In this document: positions 9,145-17,418 of the stretch, one piece after another
How positions within the stretch are numbered: position 1 is the stretch's first letter
How the letters are laid out: the number at the start of each line of letters is the position of its first letter
Assembly: GCA_003725585.1 (NCBI GenBank)
Contig: RJMB01000028.1
Location: 1 to 62,037, forward strand
DNA: 62,037 bases
Direction: 5' to 3'
DNA from: Halostreptopolyspora alba
GTDB taxonomy: Bacteria; Actinomycetota; Actinomycetes; Streptosporangiales; Streptosporangiaceae
Made by a program: the position numbers and the translations under genes
Notes under the pieces: generated by a model
What the model was told of the DNA's origin: nothing
Database searches by the model: none
The model's input: only the letters and a program-made list of their open reading frames with translations

Positions 9145-9555
9145 TCACCCCGTGGGCGCCGCCACGTCGCGTTTGGCCATGCCACGCGGTTCGTCGGGGT
9201 CGAGCCCCCAACTGAGGATCCGCCGTGGGTGGATCCGGATCACCTCGTCGCCGAACGGCGACACGCCCGAGCCGCGCAGCAGCTCCGCGTCGCCCCGGAC
9301 CTCGATGCCGCGCGGCCGCCACGGCTGTACCGAGGCCAGGTCGTCGACCACGAAGGAGACGCGAGGGTGTGCCTTGGCGTTGCGCCACTTGCCGCTGTCG
9401 GAGAGGTCGTATCCCACGACGTCGATGGTCTGCTCGGTGGAGTTGTAGTGCACCCCAACGGGCCGGTTGTGGGGGTAGCCGTCAGGGGCGACGGTGGCGA
9501 TACGCCCCAGGCGCTGGTCCGCGAGGTACTCGATCTCGGTTTGGGTGAACGTCAT
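9145..9555 (-). CDS. PPOX-class flavin/F420-dependent oxidoreductase
   Basis: A 136-residue split-barrel protein of the pyridoxamine 5'-phosphate oxidase-like family, which in actinomycetes bind FMN or F420. The N-terminal strand LGRIATVAPDGYPHNRPVGV and the central SGKWRNAKAHPRVSFVVDD are typical of the PPOX-class F420-dependent branch. ATG 9555 was chosen because homology starts at MTFTQTEIEYL and because a GATAAT -10 box ends six bases before it, which implies a leaderless transcript. A longer frame upstream has no support. The protein stands alone on the minus strand and its substrate is unknown. Confidence 0.8.
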   Translation of the reverse strand: MTFTQTEIEYLADQRLGRIATVAPDGYPHNRPVGVHYNSTEQTIDVVGYDLSDSGKWRNAKAHPRVSFVVDDLASVQPWRPRGIEVRGDAELLRGSGVSPFGDEVIRIHPRRILSWGLDPDEPRGMAKRDVAAPTG

Positions 9556-9561
9556 GGGGCC

Positions 9562-9567
9562 ATTATC
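9562..9567 (-). promoter_or_regulatory. -10 box GATAAT of a leaderless PPOX gene
   Basis: On the minus strand GATAAT is followed by six bases and then ATG, placing +1 at the start codon. No good -35 was found. Confidence 0.5.
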
Positions 9568-9635
9568 GTGCCCACGGCCGGGTTTCGGCCACGTCACGGG
9601 CCCGCGGTTTCCGAGTGTGCCGTGGCGGCGCGCCC

Positions 9636-10616
9636 TCAGCGACGCAGCAGGGCGCGGTGGGCGAGGTCGCGGCAGACGACGTCGAAGTCGAACCCGGCGG
9701 CCGACACGGCGAGCGGGAAGGTCGAGGTCTCGGTCATTCCGGGGGCGACGTTGACCTCCAGGAATCGCGCCCGCCCGTCATTGTCGACGATGAGGTCGGT
9801 ACGCGAGACGTCACGCAGCCCCAGGGCGCGGTGCGCGGTCAGCGCGGTCTCGGTGGCGAGGCGCACGGTCTCGTCGGGCAGTCGCGCCGGGCAGAAGAAC
9901 TCGGTGCGGCCCGGTGTGTAGCGGGCGGTGTAGTCGTAGACCCCGCCATCGGGCACGATCTCCACCGGCGGGAGCGCGAACGGGCCGTCCCCGATGTCGA
10001 GGACGCCGACGGCGATCTCCGTGCCCGCCACCCGTTCCTCGATAACCGCGGCGTCGCTGTAGGCGAAGCAGCTCACCAGTGCCGCCGAGAGCTCGTCGGT
10101 GGAGTCGACGGAGGTGGCGCCGAAGGCGGAACCTCCCTGGTCGGGCTTGACGAACAGCGGCGTCCCGAGGGTGGCGACGACGCGCTCGACCAGCGCGGGA
10201 GCCCCCAGGTCGTGGAAGGCGGACTTCGGCAGCGTCACCCCTCGGGGCACGTGCACGCCGTGCTGGGCCACCAGCGCCTTGGCGGTCGGCTTGGCGAACG
10301 CGACCCGGCAGGCGGCGGGCGGCGCTCCGACGTAGGGAACGCCGCACAGTTCGAGGATCTCCCGGACCGCGCCGTCCTCACCCGCGGCGCCGTGCAGCGC
10401 CGGGAACACCACCTGCGGTGGGTCCTCCGACAGTGTCCCCAGCAGGGCGGAGTCGACATCGGCGGTCTGGGTCTCGACGCCGAGCCGGCGCAGCGACTGG
10501 GCGACACGCCGCCCCGAACGCACACTGACCTCGTGTTCGGGGGTCATGCCGCCGGCGAGTACGAGCACCCGGTCGAGATCGGCCACGGTCCTGCCTGCTT
10601 CCTGTTCTGCTGCCAC
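9636..10616 (-). CDS. D-alanine--D-alanine ligase family protein
   Basis: A 326-residue ATP-grasp ligase. The N-terminal GGMTPEHEVSVRSG, the central ALHGAAGEDGAVREILE, YDYTARYTPGRTEFFCPA and the metal-binding EVNVAPGMTETSTFPLA follow D-Ala-D-Ala ligase signatures, including the tyrosine region associated with D-Ala selectivity rather than D-lactate. It makes the dipeptide terminus for peptidoglycan precursors in the cytosol. GTG 10616 is the first good start, with GGAG upstream. The start lies 18 bases after the stop of the aminotransferase gene, suggesting one operon. No murF lies nearby, so this could be a second Ddl or a relative acting on another amino acid. Confidence 0.85.
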   Translation of the reverse strand: MAAEQEAGRTVADLDRVLVLAGGMTPEHEVSVRSGRRVAQSLRRLGVETQTADVDSALLGTLSEDPPQVVFPALHGAAGEDGAVREILELCGVPYVGAPPAACRVAFAKPTAKALVAQHGVHVPRGVTLPKSAFHDLGAPALVERVVATLGTPLFVKPDQGGSAFGATSVDSTDELSAALVSCFAYSDAAVIEERVAGTEIAVGVLDIGDGPFALPPVEIVPDGGVYDYTARYTPGRTEFFCPARLPDETVRLATETALTAHRALGLRDVSRTDLIVDNDGRARFLEVNVAPGMTETSTFPLAVSAAGFDFDVVCRDLAHRALLRR

Positions 10617-10634
10617 GGGGGTTCGTCTCCGGAC

Positions 10635-11963
10635 CTAGGGAAGGTCGGGGGTGGGAGCGTCGGGTCCAGCGGTGGTCGACGACGTCGCGCCGCCGAAGGT
10701 ATCACGCAGTGCGATTTCGTTCTCGATGGCTGAGACCAGGCGGCGTACCCCCTCGCGGATCTGGTCGGATGTGGGGTAGCAGAACGACAGCCGCATACAG
10801 CGGTGCCCTTCGTCGGTGGCGTAGAAGCCGGTTCCGGGCACGTAGGCCACGCGCTCGGTGACCGCGCGCGGCAGCATGGCCTTGGCGTCGAGCCCCTCGG
10901 GCAACGTGACCCAGACGAAGAACCCGCCCTGCGGGACGGTCCACGAGCAACCGGCGGGCATGAGGGACTCCAGGGACGACAGCATGCTGTCGCGGCGCTC
11001 ACGGTACATCTCGTTGAAGTCCTTGATCTGCTCCCGCCACGGGTGGCTGGCCAGGTACTGGCGCACCACCATCTGGTTGAAGGTGGAGTGGCTCAGCATC
11101 GCGGACTCGGCGGCGAGCACGAGCTTGTCGCGCACCGCCGGCGGGGCCAGCGCCCAGCCGATGCGGAATCCAGGAGAAAGCGTCTTGGAGAACGAGCCGA
11201 GGTAGATGACGTTGTCGGGGGCATCGGCGCGCAGCGCGCGAAGGGGCTCTCCCTCGTAGCGGAGCAGCCCGTAGGGGTTGTCCTCCAACACCAGCAGACC
11301 GTAGCGCTGACAGACCTCCAGCACCCGCTGCCGACGCTCGGCGCTGAGGGTGACACCGGCGGGGTTGTGGAAGTTGGGAACGGTGTAGAAGAACTTGGCC
11401 CTGCGCCCGGCCGCGGCGAGGTTCGCGAGGGCCTCCTCCAGCGCCTCGGGGATCACGCCGTCCTCGTCGATGGCGACGTGGCGGATGTCGGCCTGGAACG
11501 CCGCGAAGGTGTTGATCGCGGTGACGTAGGTGGGGGCCTCGGCGAGGACGACGTCGCCGGGGTTGATGAAGACCCGGGTGACGAGGTCGAGGGCCTGCTG
11601 GGAGCCGACCGTGACCATGACGTCGTCGGAGTCGGCCTCGATGCCCTCCAGGCGCATGACCTCGCAGATGTGCTCGCGCAGCACGGGGTCGCCCTGGGCG
11701 GATCCGTACTGCAGCGCGACGGTGCCCTGGTCGGCCACGACCCGTTGCACGATCTCGCCGATGTCGTCCAGCGGCAGCGCGCCCACGTTGGGCATCCCGC
11801 CCGCGAGCGAGACGATCTCGGGGCGGGAGGCGACGGCGAACAGCGCCCGGACCTCGGAGGCAACCATGCCCTGTGCCCGTTCCGCGTAGGAGTCGACGTA
11901 GCGATCAATGCGCGAGCCCTGCTGGGAGGGCTGGCGTTGGGACTCGTGGGGATCAACGGACAC
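10635..11963 (-). CDS. PLP-dependent aminotransferase (LysN/aminoadipate transaminase-like, class I/II)
   Basis: Encodes 442 residues of a fold-type I aminotransferase. SLAGGMPN near residue 55, VTVGSQQALDLV, FFYTVPNFHNPAG and the PLP-lysine motif GSFSKTLSPGFRIGW are present. It is most like the 2-aminoadipate/aromatic transaminase branch without a fused GntR domain. GTG 11963 has an excellent Shine-Dalgarno (GGAGGTGG), which decides it over longer upstream frames. It is the first gene of an apparent operon with the Ddl-like gene. Supply or interconversion of an amino acid for the ligase is conceivable but not shown. Confidence 0.88.
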   Translation of the reverse strand: MSVDPHESQRQPSQQGSRIDRYVDSYAERAQGMVASEVRALFAVASRPEIVSLAGGMPNVGALPLDDIGEIVQRVVADQGTVALQYGSAQGDPVLREHICEVMRLEGIEADSDDVMVTVGSQQALDLVTRVFINPGDVVLAEAPTYVTAINTFAAFQADIRHVAIDEDGVIPEALEEALANLAAAGRRAKFFYTVPNFHNPAGVTLSAERRQRVLEVCQRYGLLVLEDNPYGLLRYEGEPLRALRADAPDNVIYLGSFSKTLSPGFRIGWALAPPAVRDKLVLAAESAMLSHSTFNQMVVRQYLASHPWREQIKDFNEMYRERRDSMLSSLESLMPAGCSWTVPQGGFFVWVTLPEGLDAKAMLPRAVTERVAYVPGTGFYATDEGHRCMRLSFCYPTSDQIREGVRRLVSAIENEIALRDTFGGATSSTTAGPDAPTPDLP

Positions 11964-12258
11964 GATCCACCTCCGCGGTTTCGACCAGGTTGCTGGGACG
12001 CCTGAAGGAACGGTTCGGGACTCGTACCGCGGCCAGCGGCCCGAGCCGCGGGAGGTGGTGCCTCCGCGCGCCAGAGGTCTCGGCCGCTTCAGCTCGGGCG
12101 AACCGAGAGTTACCCGACAGTGTACGCACCGGTGGATGACCTGTGACCACCGCCCCCGTATGGGCGGCCAGTCCCGGCCGGCGGGCTCTCGCCGCCAGGA
12201 CGCGGGTGGCGGGCCGATTCCCCCTGGTTGCTCCCCGGTCGCCACGACGCTCGGGCAG

Positions 12259-12300
12259 CGGCGGCCGAGGGGTGCTCCCCCTTGTCCCCTCGGGCCGCCG
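12259..12300 (-). terminator. Bulged 14-bp hairpin downstream of the GAF regulator
   Basis: cggcggccgagggg (12259-12272) pairs with cccctcgggccgccg (12286-12300) with a single bulged G. It lies about 200 bases after the regulator's stop. Confidence 0.45.
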
Positions 12301-12427
12301 CGAGCGGCCCGCCTGCAATGGCTCCCGTAGCCCCTCTCGTACGGGACGCCGGCGGACCTTGTGTGAAGCGTGGGAAGCTCCTCCCGCACCCACGGCCCAG
12401 TTCACCCCACCACCCCGAAACCAACAA

Positions 12428-12447
12428 AGGTTGCAATAGGTTGCAAC
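12428..12447. repeat. Tandem AGGTTGCAA repeats
   Basis: aggttgcaat is followed directly by aggttgcaac, and the second copy contains the palindrome gttgcaac. It is a possible protein-binding site just downstream of the GAF regulator gene. Confidence 0.35.
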
Positions 12448-12492
12448 GGAAACACAGCGCGTTATTCCCGCTCGTAACAGCCGACATTCACC

Positions 12493-13803
12493 TCATCCAG
12501 GCCGCGGCTCCGTGGCGAGTGCGGCGCGCGCACGGCGGATGGCGGGGGCGTACGAGCCCGGAAGCAGTTCCCGGGTGTCGGATGGGCCGCGCACCGAGAC
12601 GTGCAGCGCCTCGCTGAACCGGTACGGGCGGCTCTGCATCACGCGACCCAGGTTCCGGCGCAGGCGTGACATCTCCGCGCGGACCGTGACCTCACGGTCG
12701 TTGGTCCCGAAGAGGTCCTCGGCGAGCTGCGCGGCGCTGCGCCCCTCACGATGCTGGGCCATCAGGAACAGCAGTTCGGCGTGACGACCGGACAGCCGAC
12801 GCGTCCACTCCCCGCTCGGGCTGATGACCGATATGGAGGGTGCCGAGGGAGTGGACAGGTCCAGCACCACCCGGGTGGCCGCCTCAGGTCCCGACCCCGT
12901 CGGCCGCAGCATCCAGCCACCCGGCAGTGGTTCCACCCGGCACTCGCCCAACGCCGGGATCCAGCTGATTCCCGACTGCAGACGCTTGGGCAACGGTACC
13001 CTGCGGACCGGTTCCGTTCCCGCCACCGCCGCCGTCCAGCCGTTGCCGTCGACGACGACAACGCGCTCTTGGGCGCGTGCGAGGAGCGGGGCGGCCACGA
13101 CCCGCAACCGTTCCAGATGGGCGTGGTGGGCGCTGCGCATCTGCGACTCCGCGAGTTGGGCCACCGCGTTGACCAGGCTGAGCGTGGCGGGATGCGCGGT
13201 GTCGGCCGTTCCGCTGAGGGTGAGCACTCCCACCAGCCTGCCGTCGCGCGGGTCGTGAACCGGGGCACCGGAGCACGTCAGTGCGTGGAAGCTGCGCACG
13301 TAGTGCTCGGCGGCGTAGACCTGAAGGGGCCGGTCGAGTGCCAGCGGTGTCCCGGCCCCGTTGGTACCGGCCACACACTCCTGCAGACAGGCCCCTTCAG
13401 CCAGCCCGAGGTCCTCACACAGGCGGCATACCTGTGGCGGCCCCTCCCTCCAGAGGAGCCACCCGTCCTCATCGGTGACCAGCATGGCGTTCTCGGTGTC
13501 CTCGGAGGCGGCCAGGAGCGAGGCGCGCAGCACGGGAAGCAGGTCACCCAGGGGTGAGGCCCCACGGCGGCGTTCCAGTTCCTCCCGGGGCAGCAGGCGT
13601 CCGGGAAGGTGCCACTCGGCCCGCACACCGAGCCGCCGCGCTCGGTCCCAGGAGTCGGCGATGACGGGACGGGGAAGCGCCGGCGGCGCGTTCCCGGACA
13701 GCACAGCCGCGTGGACACGGTGCAACAGCCGTGCGTACGCGCGCAGATCCGTGCCCGCGGGCAGGGCGGTGTCGAGTTGCTGTTGCATGGCGATGCCGTT
13801 CAC
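12493..13803 (-). CDS. GAF-domain transcriptional regulator with a cysteine cluster
   Basis: A 436-residue cytosolic regulator. The N-terminal part (about 20-220) matches the GAF-containing, AcoR-like activators of actinomycetes that lack the sigma-54 AAA domain; the C-terminal part (about 340-400, RHAELLFLMAQH to MSRLRRNLG) looks like a winged-helix DNA-binding domain. Relatives control alcohol or aldehyde oxidation genes. An unusual feature is C126-x2-C129-x9-C139-x3-C143, where relatives usually have non-cysteine residues before the V-G-T-N-(A/G)-x-G motif. GTG 13803 and ATG 13788 are both possible starts and neither has a clear Shine-Dalgarno. The divergent neighbour is a BASS transporter. 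Confidence 0.75.
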   Translation of the reverse strand: MNGIAMQQQLDTALPAGTDLRAYARLLHRVHAAVLSGNAPPALPRPVIADSWDRARRLGVRAEWHLPGRLLPREELERRRGASPLGDLLPVLRASLLAASEDTENAMLVTDEDGWLLWREGPPQVCRLCEDLGLAEGACLQECVAGTNGAGTPLALDRPLQVYAAEHYVRSFHALTCSGAPVHDPRDGRLVGVLTLSGTADTAHPATLSLVNAVAQLAESQMRSAHHAHLERLRVVAAPLLARAQERVVVVDGNGWTAAVAGTEPVRRVPLPKRLQSGISWIPALGECRVEPLPGGWMLRPTGSGPEAATRVVLDLSTPSAPSISVISPSGEWTRRLSGRHAELLFLMAQHREGRSAAQLAEDLFGTNDREVTVRAEMSRLRRNLGRVMQSRPYRFSEALHVSVRGPSDTRELLPGSYAPAIRRARAALATEPRPG

Positions 13804-14187
13804 TGGCGTGTCAGCGACCCTCGGTGGCTCCTTCGGCGCCCGATGCGCGAACGTCCCGGCTGCCTCGGGGCTCGCCTGTGCGGGACGGACGCTTCACGCG
13901 CCGAGGAAACGCCTCCGGAGGGGAACAACCATCCTTATCGGAGCTCGGCGAGGGGTCAATCGCGCTCGATGCCGCGCTGGGGAATAGTCGGTGATCCGCA
14001 CGCCCCATGAACGTTTCCATTGTTTCCGCGCTGTTCCACTGATGATCCGGTGGCCGAGCACGCGTCACGTCGCGGCGATTCCCGTCGGGCCCGAGTGGCG
14101 CCGAGCCCGGACGGGCAACCGGGGCGAGCGCATCGGCCGGCGACCTGGGATGCTGGTGCGCGTGGCCGTCGAGGCGAAGGGAGCGGC
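13804..14187. other. Divergent intergenic region, GAF regulator to BASS transporter
   Basis: These 384 bases carry no supported gene. They include TTTCC-rich sequence near 14010-14035, a palindromic cctccggagg and an interrupted hairpin (cccgtcgggc 14081-14090 with gcccggacggg 14105-14115). Promoters for both neighbours should lie here. Confidence 0.4.
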
Positions 14188-15138
14188 GTGACGATCGTGA
14201 TCCGGATCGCGGAGTTCGTGGGACGTTGGTTCGCCGTACTGGTCCTGCTCGGCGCCGTGGCCGGACTCGCGTTTCCGGACCAGGCGACGCGGATCACGCC
14301 GGCGATCCCGGTGCTGCTGGGCGTGATCATGTTCGGCATGGGACTCACACTGCGCCCGGCCGACTTCGCGGTGGTGCTCAACCATCCGCAGGCGGTGGCC
14401 ATCGGGCTCGCGGCCCAGTTCCTCGTCATGCCACTGCTCGGGTACGGCATCGCTGTGCTGCTGCAGTTCCCGCCGCTCCTGGTGGTGGGGATGGTACTGG
14501 TGGGGGCGGCACCGGGCGGCACCGCCTCCAACGTGATCGTCTACCTTTCTCGCGGCGACGTCGCCCTCTCGGTGGCGATGACCTCGGTCTCCACGCTGCT
14601 GGCACCGCTGCTGACGCCGCTGCTGGTGCTGTGGCTGGCCGGTTCCCAGCTTCCCGTGCCCGCCGGGGCCATGCTGCTCACGATCCTGCAGGTGGTCATC
14701 GGGCCGGTGCTGGGTGGCCTGGTGATTCGCGCGGTCGCGACACGCGTGGTGGAGCGTGTGCTCCCCCTCCTGCCGCTGGTCTCGGTCGGCGGGATCGTCG
14801 TGGTCGTCGCGGCGGTCGTCGGAGGCAACGCCACGGACATCCTGCGAACCGGTGTGCCGCTGGCCCTTGCGGTGGTACTGCACAACAGCGCCGGGGTGGC
14901 GTTGGGATACGTGGTCGCCCGCCTGGCGCGGCTGCCGGAGTCGGCCCGCCGCGCCGTGGGTGTCGAGGTGGGGATGCAGAACTCCGGGCTGGCCGCCACT
15001 CTCGCGGCCTCCCACTTCGCGGCGTTGGCCGCGTTACCGGCGGCGCTGTTCTCGGTGTGGCACAACATCTCCGGAGCGTTGATCGCTTCGTTCTGGGCAC
15101 GCCGCCCCCCGGATCCGGAGACGCGGTCCCAGAGCTGA
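14188..15138 (+). CDS. Bile acid:sodium symporter (BASS) family transporter
   Basis: A 316-residue membrane protein with about nine to ten hydrophobic helices. The first is WFAVLVLLGAVAGLAF, and the conserved segments FGMGLTLRPADF, VGAAPGGTASNVIVYLSRGD and VGVEVGMQNSGLAATLA are BASS hallmarks, the latter two lining the sodium sites. It likely imports an organic anion with sodium across the cytoplasmic membrane. GTG 14188 follows AAGGGAG at good spacing, which excludes the longer frame upstream. It is divergent from the GAF regulator, which may control it. The substrate cannot be read from sequence. Confidence 0.88.
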   Translation: MTIVIRIAEFVGRWFAVLVLLGAVAGLAFPDQATRITPAIPVLLGVIMFGMGLTLRPADFAVVLNHPQAVAIGLAAQFLVMPLLGYGIAVLLQFPPLLVVGMVLVGAAPGGTASNVIVYLSRGDVALSVAMTSVSTLLAPLLTPLLVLWLAGSQLPVPAGAMLLTILQVVIGPVLGGLVIRAVATRVVERVLPLLPLVSVGGIVVVVAAVVGGNATDILRTGVPLALAVVLHNSAGVALGYVVARLARLPESARRAVGVEVGMQNSGLAATLAASHFAALAALPAALFSVWHNISGALIASFWARRPPDPETRSQS

Positions 15139-15213
15139 CTCTCACGGTCCCCAGCGTGTCGGCCGCCCCGCGCGGCGCGGATTCCCACCCCGGCCCAGCG
15201 TTTCGCGCTCGAA

Positions 15214-15250
15214 TGGTCACAGTTCGTGTGTTAGCTCTGAGCTGTGACCA
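15214..15250. promoter_or_regulatory. 9-bp inverted repeat upstream of the S1 protease gene
   Basis: tggtcacag (15214-15222) and ctgtgacca (15242-15250) are perfect inverted copies separated by 19 bases. It is a possible operator for the secreted protease gene. Confidence 0.45.
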
Positions 15251-15432
15251 CATTGCGAGGCGATTCGATGACTCGCGGAAATCGTCACACGTGCACACCG
15301 TGCGGCAATCGAGGAGGGGCCCGCAATGGGCACGAGGCGAGCAGCGTGTCGGCACCACACCGCGAACAGCGCACCCCAGTATCCTCCTCCCCCGCCCGCC
15401 CCAGGGCCAGCTCCTCCTCACCGGGGGTCCGA

Positions 15433-16599
15433 GTGACCGCGGTCGGGCGGGTGACGCGAAGGGCACGCGCCTTCCCGCTGATCGCGTCCCTGAGTGCCGT
15501 CGCGATCGCCGCTGGTCTGGTGGCCGTGGCACCGGGGTCCGCGGTGGCCTCGTCACACCCCGATGTGAACGACCTGGGCCGGGCCCTGCAGCGTGACCTC
15601 GACCTCGCGAGGGGCGAGGTGGCACGCCGGCTCGACCAGGAGAGGAACGCGCGTGCCCACGAGCACCGGGTCCGCGACACCGCCGGAGACGCGTTCGCCG
15701 GCGCGGCCTTCGACCCCGGATCCGGCGAGCTCACCGTCTCGCTCACCGACGCCTCGGCGGTTCCGGCCGTCACGCGTCCCGGCGTACGGCCACGGGTGGT
15801 CACCCACGGCCAGCAGGAGCTCGACAGGGTCGTCGCGCGGCTCAACGCCGCGGGGCCACCCGCCGGTCCCAACGTGACGGGGTGGTATCCCGACATCGTC
15901 GCCGACACCGTGGTCGTGACCGTCACCAACGGCGCGGTGGACCAGGCCCGGGAGTTCATCGCCACCGCGGGGGTGGACGAGGCGACCGTCCGGGTCGAGC
16001 CGACCGCCGAGGCGCCGCGGACGTTCGCTCCGATCGTCGGGGGCAACGCCTTCACCGTCGACGGCTCCAGCGTGTGCTCGGTGGGCTTCTCGGTCGAGAG
16101 CGACCTCGAGAACGGGTTCGTCACCGCCGGGCACTGCGGAGACGCCGGCAGCGCCGTCGCGGGTGAGCACGGGGGTAGCGGGGTCATCGCCGACTCGGTG
16201 TTCCCCGAGGACGACATGGCCTGGGTCCGCACCGAGGACGACTGGGATCCGACCGCGCGGGTCACCGACCACGAGGGGGGCGCGGTGACCGTCTCCGGCG
16301 CCCGGGAGGCACCCGTGGGCTCCTCGGTCTGCCGGTCGGGGACGACGACGGGGTGGCGCTGTGGCACCATCGAGGCGCGCAACCAGACCGTGGTCTACCC
16401 CGAGGGAACGGTTACCGGGCTGGCGCGCACCGACGCCTGCGCCGAGCCGGGTGACTCCGGAGGGCCCTTCCTCAGCGACGACCAGGCCCAGGGCTTCACC
16501 TCGGGCGGTTCGGGTGACTGCGGGTCCGAGGCCACGACCTTCTTCCAGCCACTCGATCCGGCACTGCAGAGGTGGGATCTGGATCTGGTCACGGGCTGA
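15433..16599 (+). CDS. Secreted S1-family serine protease (streptogrisin/alpha-lytic type) with prodomain
   Basis: About 388 residues from GTG 15433. A basic start leads into a signal peptide (LIASLSAVAIAAGLVAVAPG, cleavage likely after ASA-type residues), then a prodomain that folds the enzyme, then the catalytic domain. The triad is visible: His in TAGHC, Asp in EDDMAWVR and Ser in PGDSGGPF. Cysteines flanking His and in SVCRSGTTTGWRC fit the conserved disulfides. The reading frame stays open upstream to ATG 15268, but that would add a long hydrophilic stretch before the signal peptide; GTG 15451 is also possible. Role: extracellular protein degradation. Confidence 0.85.
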   Translation: MTAVGRVTRRARAFPLIASLSAVAIAAGLVAVAPGSAVASSHPDVNDLGRALQRDLDLARGEVARRLDQERNARAHEHRVRDTAGDAFAGAAFDPGSGELTVSLTDASAVPAVTRPGVRPRVVTHGQQELDRVVARLNAAGPPAGPNVTGWYPDIVADTVVVTVTNGAVDQAREFIATAGVDEATVRVEPTAEAPRTFAPIVGGNAFTVDGSSVCSVGFSVESDLENGFVTAGHCGDAGSAVAGEHGGSGVIADSVFPEDDMAWVRTEDDWDPTARVTDHEGGAVTVSGAREAPVGSSVCRSGTTTGWRCGTIEARNQTVVYPEGTVTGLARTDACAEPGDSGGPFLSDDQAQGFTSGGSGDCGSEATTFFQPLDPALQRWDLDLVTG

Positions 16600-16773
16600 G
16601 CGCGCCCACCACCCCGGGCGGCGAGTCTGGCGCCGTGCCTCGGTCGCGGGCATATTGGGTGGATGAGCACGCCACACGTGGGACCGGCTCGGCGCGGAGG
16701 AGCGCGCGGCGCGGCCACCGGTCGCCTCCGGGCGTACGTGTCCTCCTCGGCGAGTCGCGGGGGTGGTCCACGC

Positions 16774-17103
16774 TCAAGGCGCCCAGGCGCGGTCGTAGTC
16801 GGGGTGGTCGGAGTACACCGAGGCGAGGTGCTTCAACACCTCGCGCCAGGCCCACAGCGCCGAGAGTGTGCCGTCGGTCTCGGCGGCGTCCGGCTTCGCG
16901 GACCCTCCGGCGGAGGCCCTGGCCTGGGTAGCCACCACCGACGTGCAAGCGCGGTAGGCATTCCTGTAGCCGGCGACGATGCGGCGCTTCGCCTGGATGT
17001 CGGCGAGTGCGCGGTCACGGTCGCGACGCGCCGGAAAGCTTCCGCGATAGGCGTTCCACTCGTCCTCCCCGAGGCGCTCTTCGAGGAATTCGACAATGGT
17101 CAA
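16774..17103 (-). CDS. DUF6221 family protein
   Basis: A 109-residue cytosolic protein starting at TTG 17103 behind GGCGGAG. It begins MTIVEFLEERLGEDE, has a central ADIQAKRRIVAGY helix and ends with SDHPDYDRAWAP, the pattern of the actinobacterial DUF6221 family (D-D-x-V-x-F-L-x-x-R-L-x-E-D-E at the start, H-P-D-Y-x-x-x-W at the end). Function is unknown; members are scattered in actinomycete genomes and often sit among regulators and small hypothetical genes. A second small minus-strand frame ends 15 bases upstream. Confidence 0.8.
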   Translation of the reverse strand: MTIVEFLEERLGEDEWNAYRGSFPARRDRDRALADIQAKRRIVAGYRNAYRACTSVVATQARASAGGSAKPDAAETDGTLSALWAWREVLKHLASVYSDHPDYDRAWAP

Positions 17104-17118
17104 TGCCGGCTCCGCCTC

Positions 17119-17394
17119 TCACCCATGGTCCACGACACTACCGACGCTCCACACGGGGTACCCGGTTCCGCTTCGCTCGCGATCCAGCTCGCGGCCCACT
17201 ACCACCGGGTGGGTGTACCACGCGCCGTCGCGGCAACCGAGCCCGAGGACACTCTCCCACCGCACCACCCCGTATTGGCCTGGCCGGATCCGGCCCCCGG
17301 GCACCATTCCCCCATCCCCGGCTGTCCACCACAAACCCGGGATAGATACCGACCAGTTGGTCTTGTAGGGTCGGCATCGCGTCGAACCGAGCAC
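17119..17394 (-). CDS. Hypothetical small protein upstream of DUF6221 (uncertain)
   Basis: A 91-codon frame ends 15 bases before the DUF6221 start and would form an operon with it. It is rich in tryptophan and glycine and contains SIPGLWWTAGDGG, a segment GVVRWESVLGLG, and AWYTHPVVVGRELDRER. Third-position GC is about 79%, lower than neighbouring genes, and no good Shine-Dalgarno or family was recognised. It overlaps the promoter region expected for the alcohol dehydrogenase gene. It may be a real orphan gene or chance. Confidence 0.3.
   Translation of the reverse strand: MLGSTRCRPYKTNWSVSIPGLWWTAGDGGMVPGGRIRPGQYGVVRWESVLGLGCRDGAWYTHPVVVGRELDRERSGTGYPVWSVGSVVDHG
17351..17362. promoter_or_regulatory. 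Short palindrome upstream of the alcohol dehydrogenase gene
   Basis: gaccagttggtc is a 5-bp arm palindrome with a 2-base centre, 57 bases before the ATG; a possible operator. Confidence 0.3.
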
Positions 17395-17418
17395 GAGCCA
17401 CCCCCGGGAGAAACATCG

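Larger units (their letters stand above)
11964..12492. other. Intergenic region upstream of the aminotransferase gene
   Basis: No gene is supported in these 529 bases. It contains a long hairpin (12259-12300), a tandem repeat (12428-12447) and an AT-richer block at 12410-12490. Both flanking genes read leftward, so the region should hold the aminotransferase promoter and the terminator of the GAF regulator gene. Confidence 0.5.
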
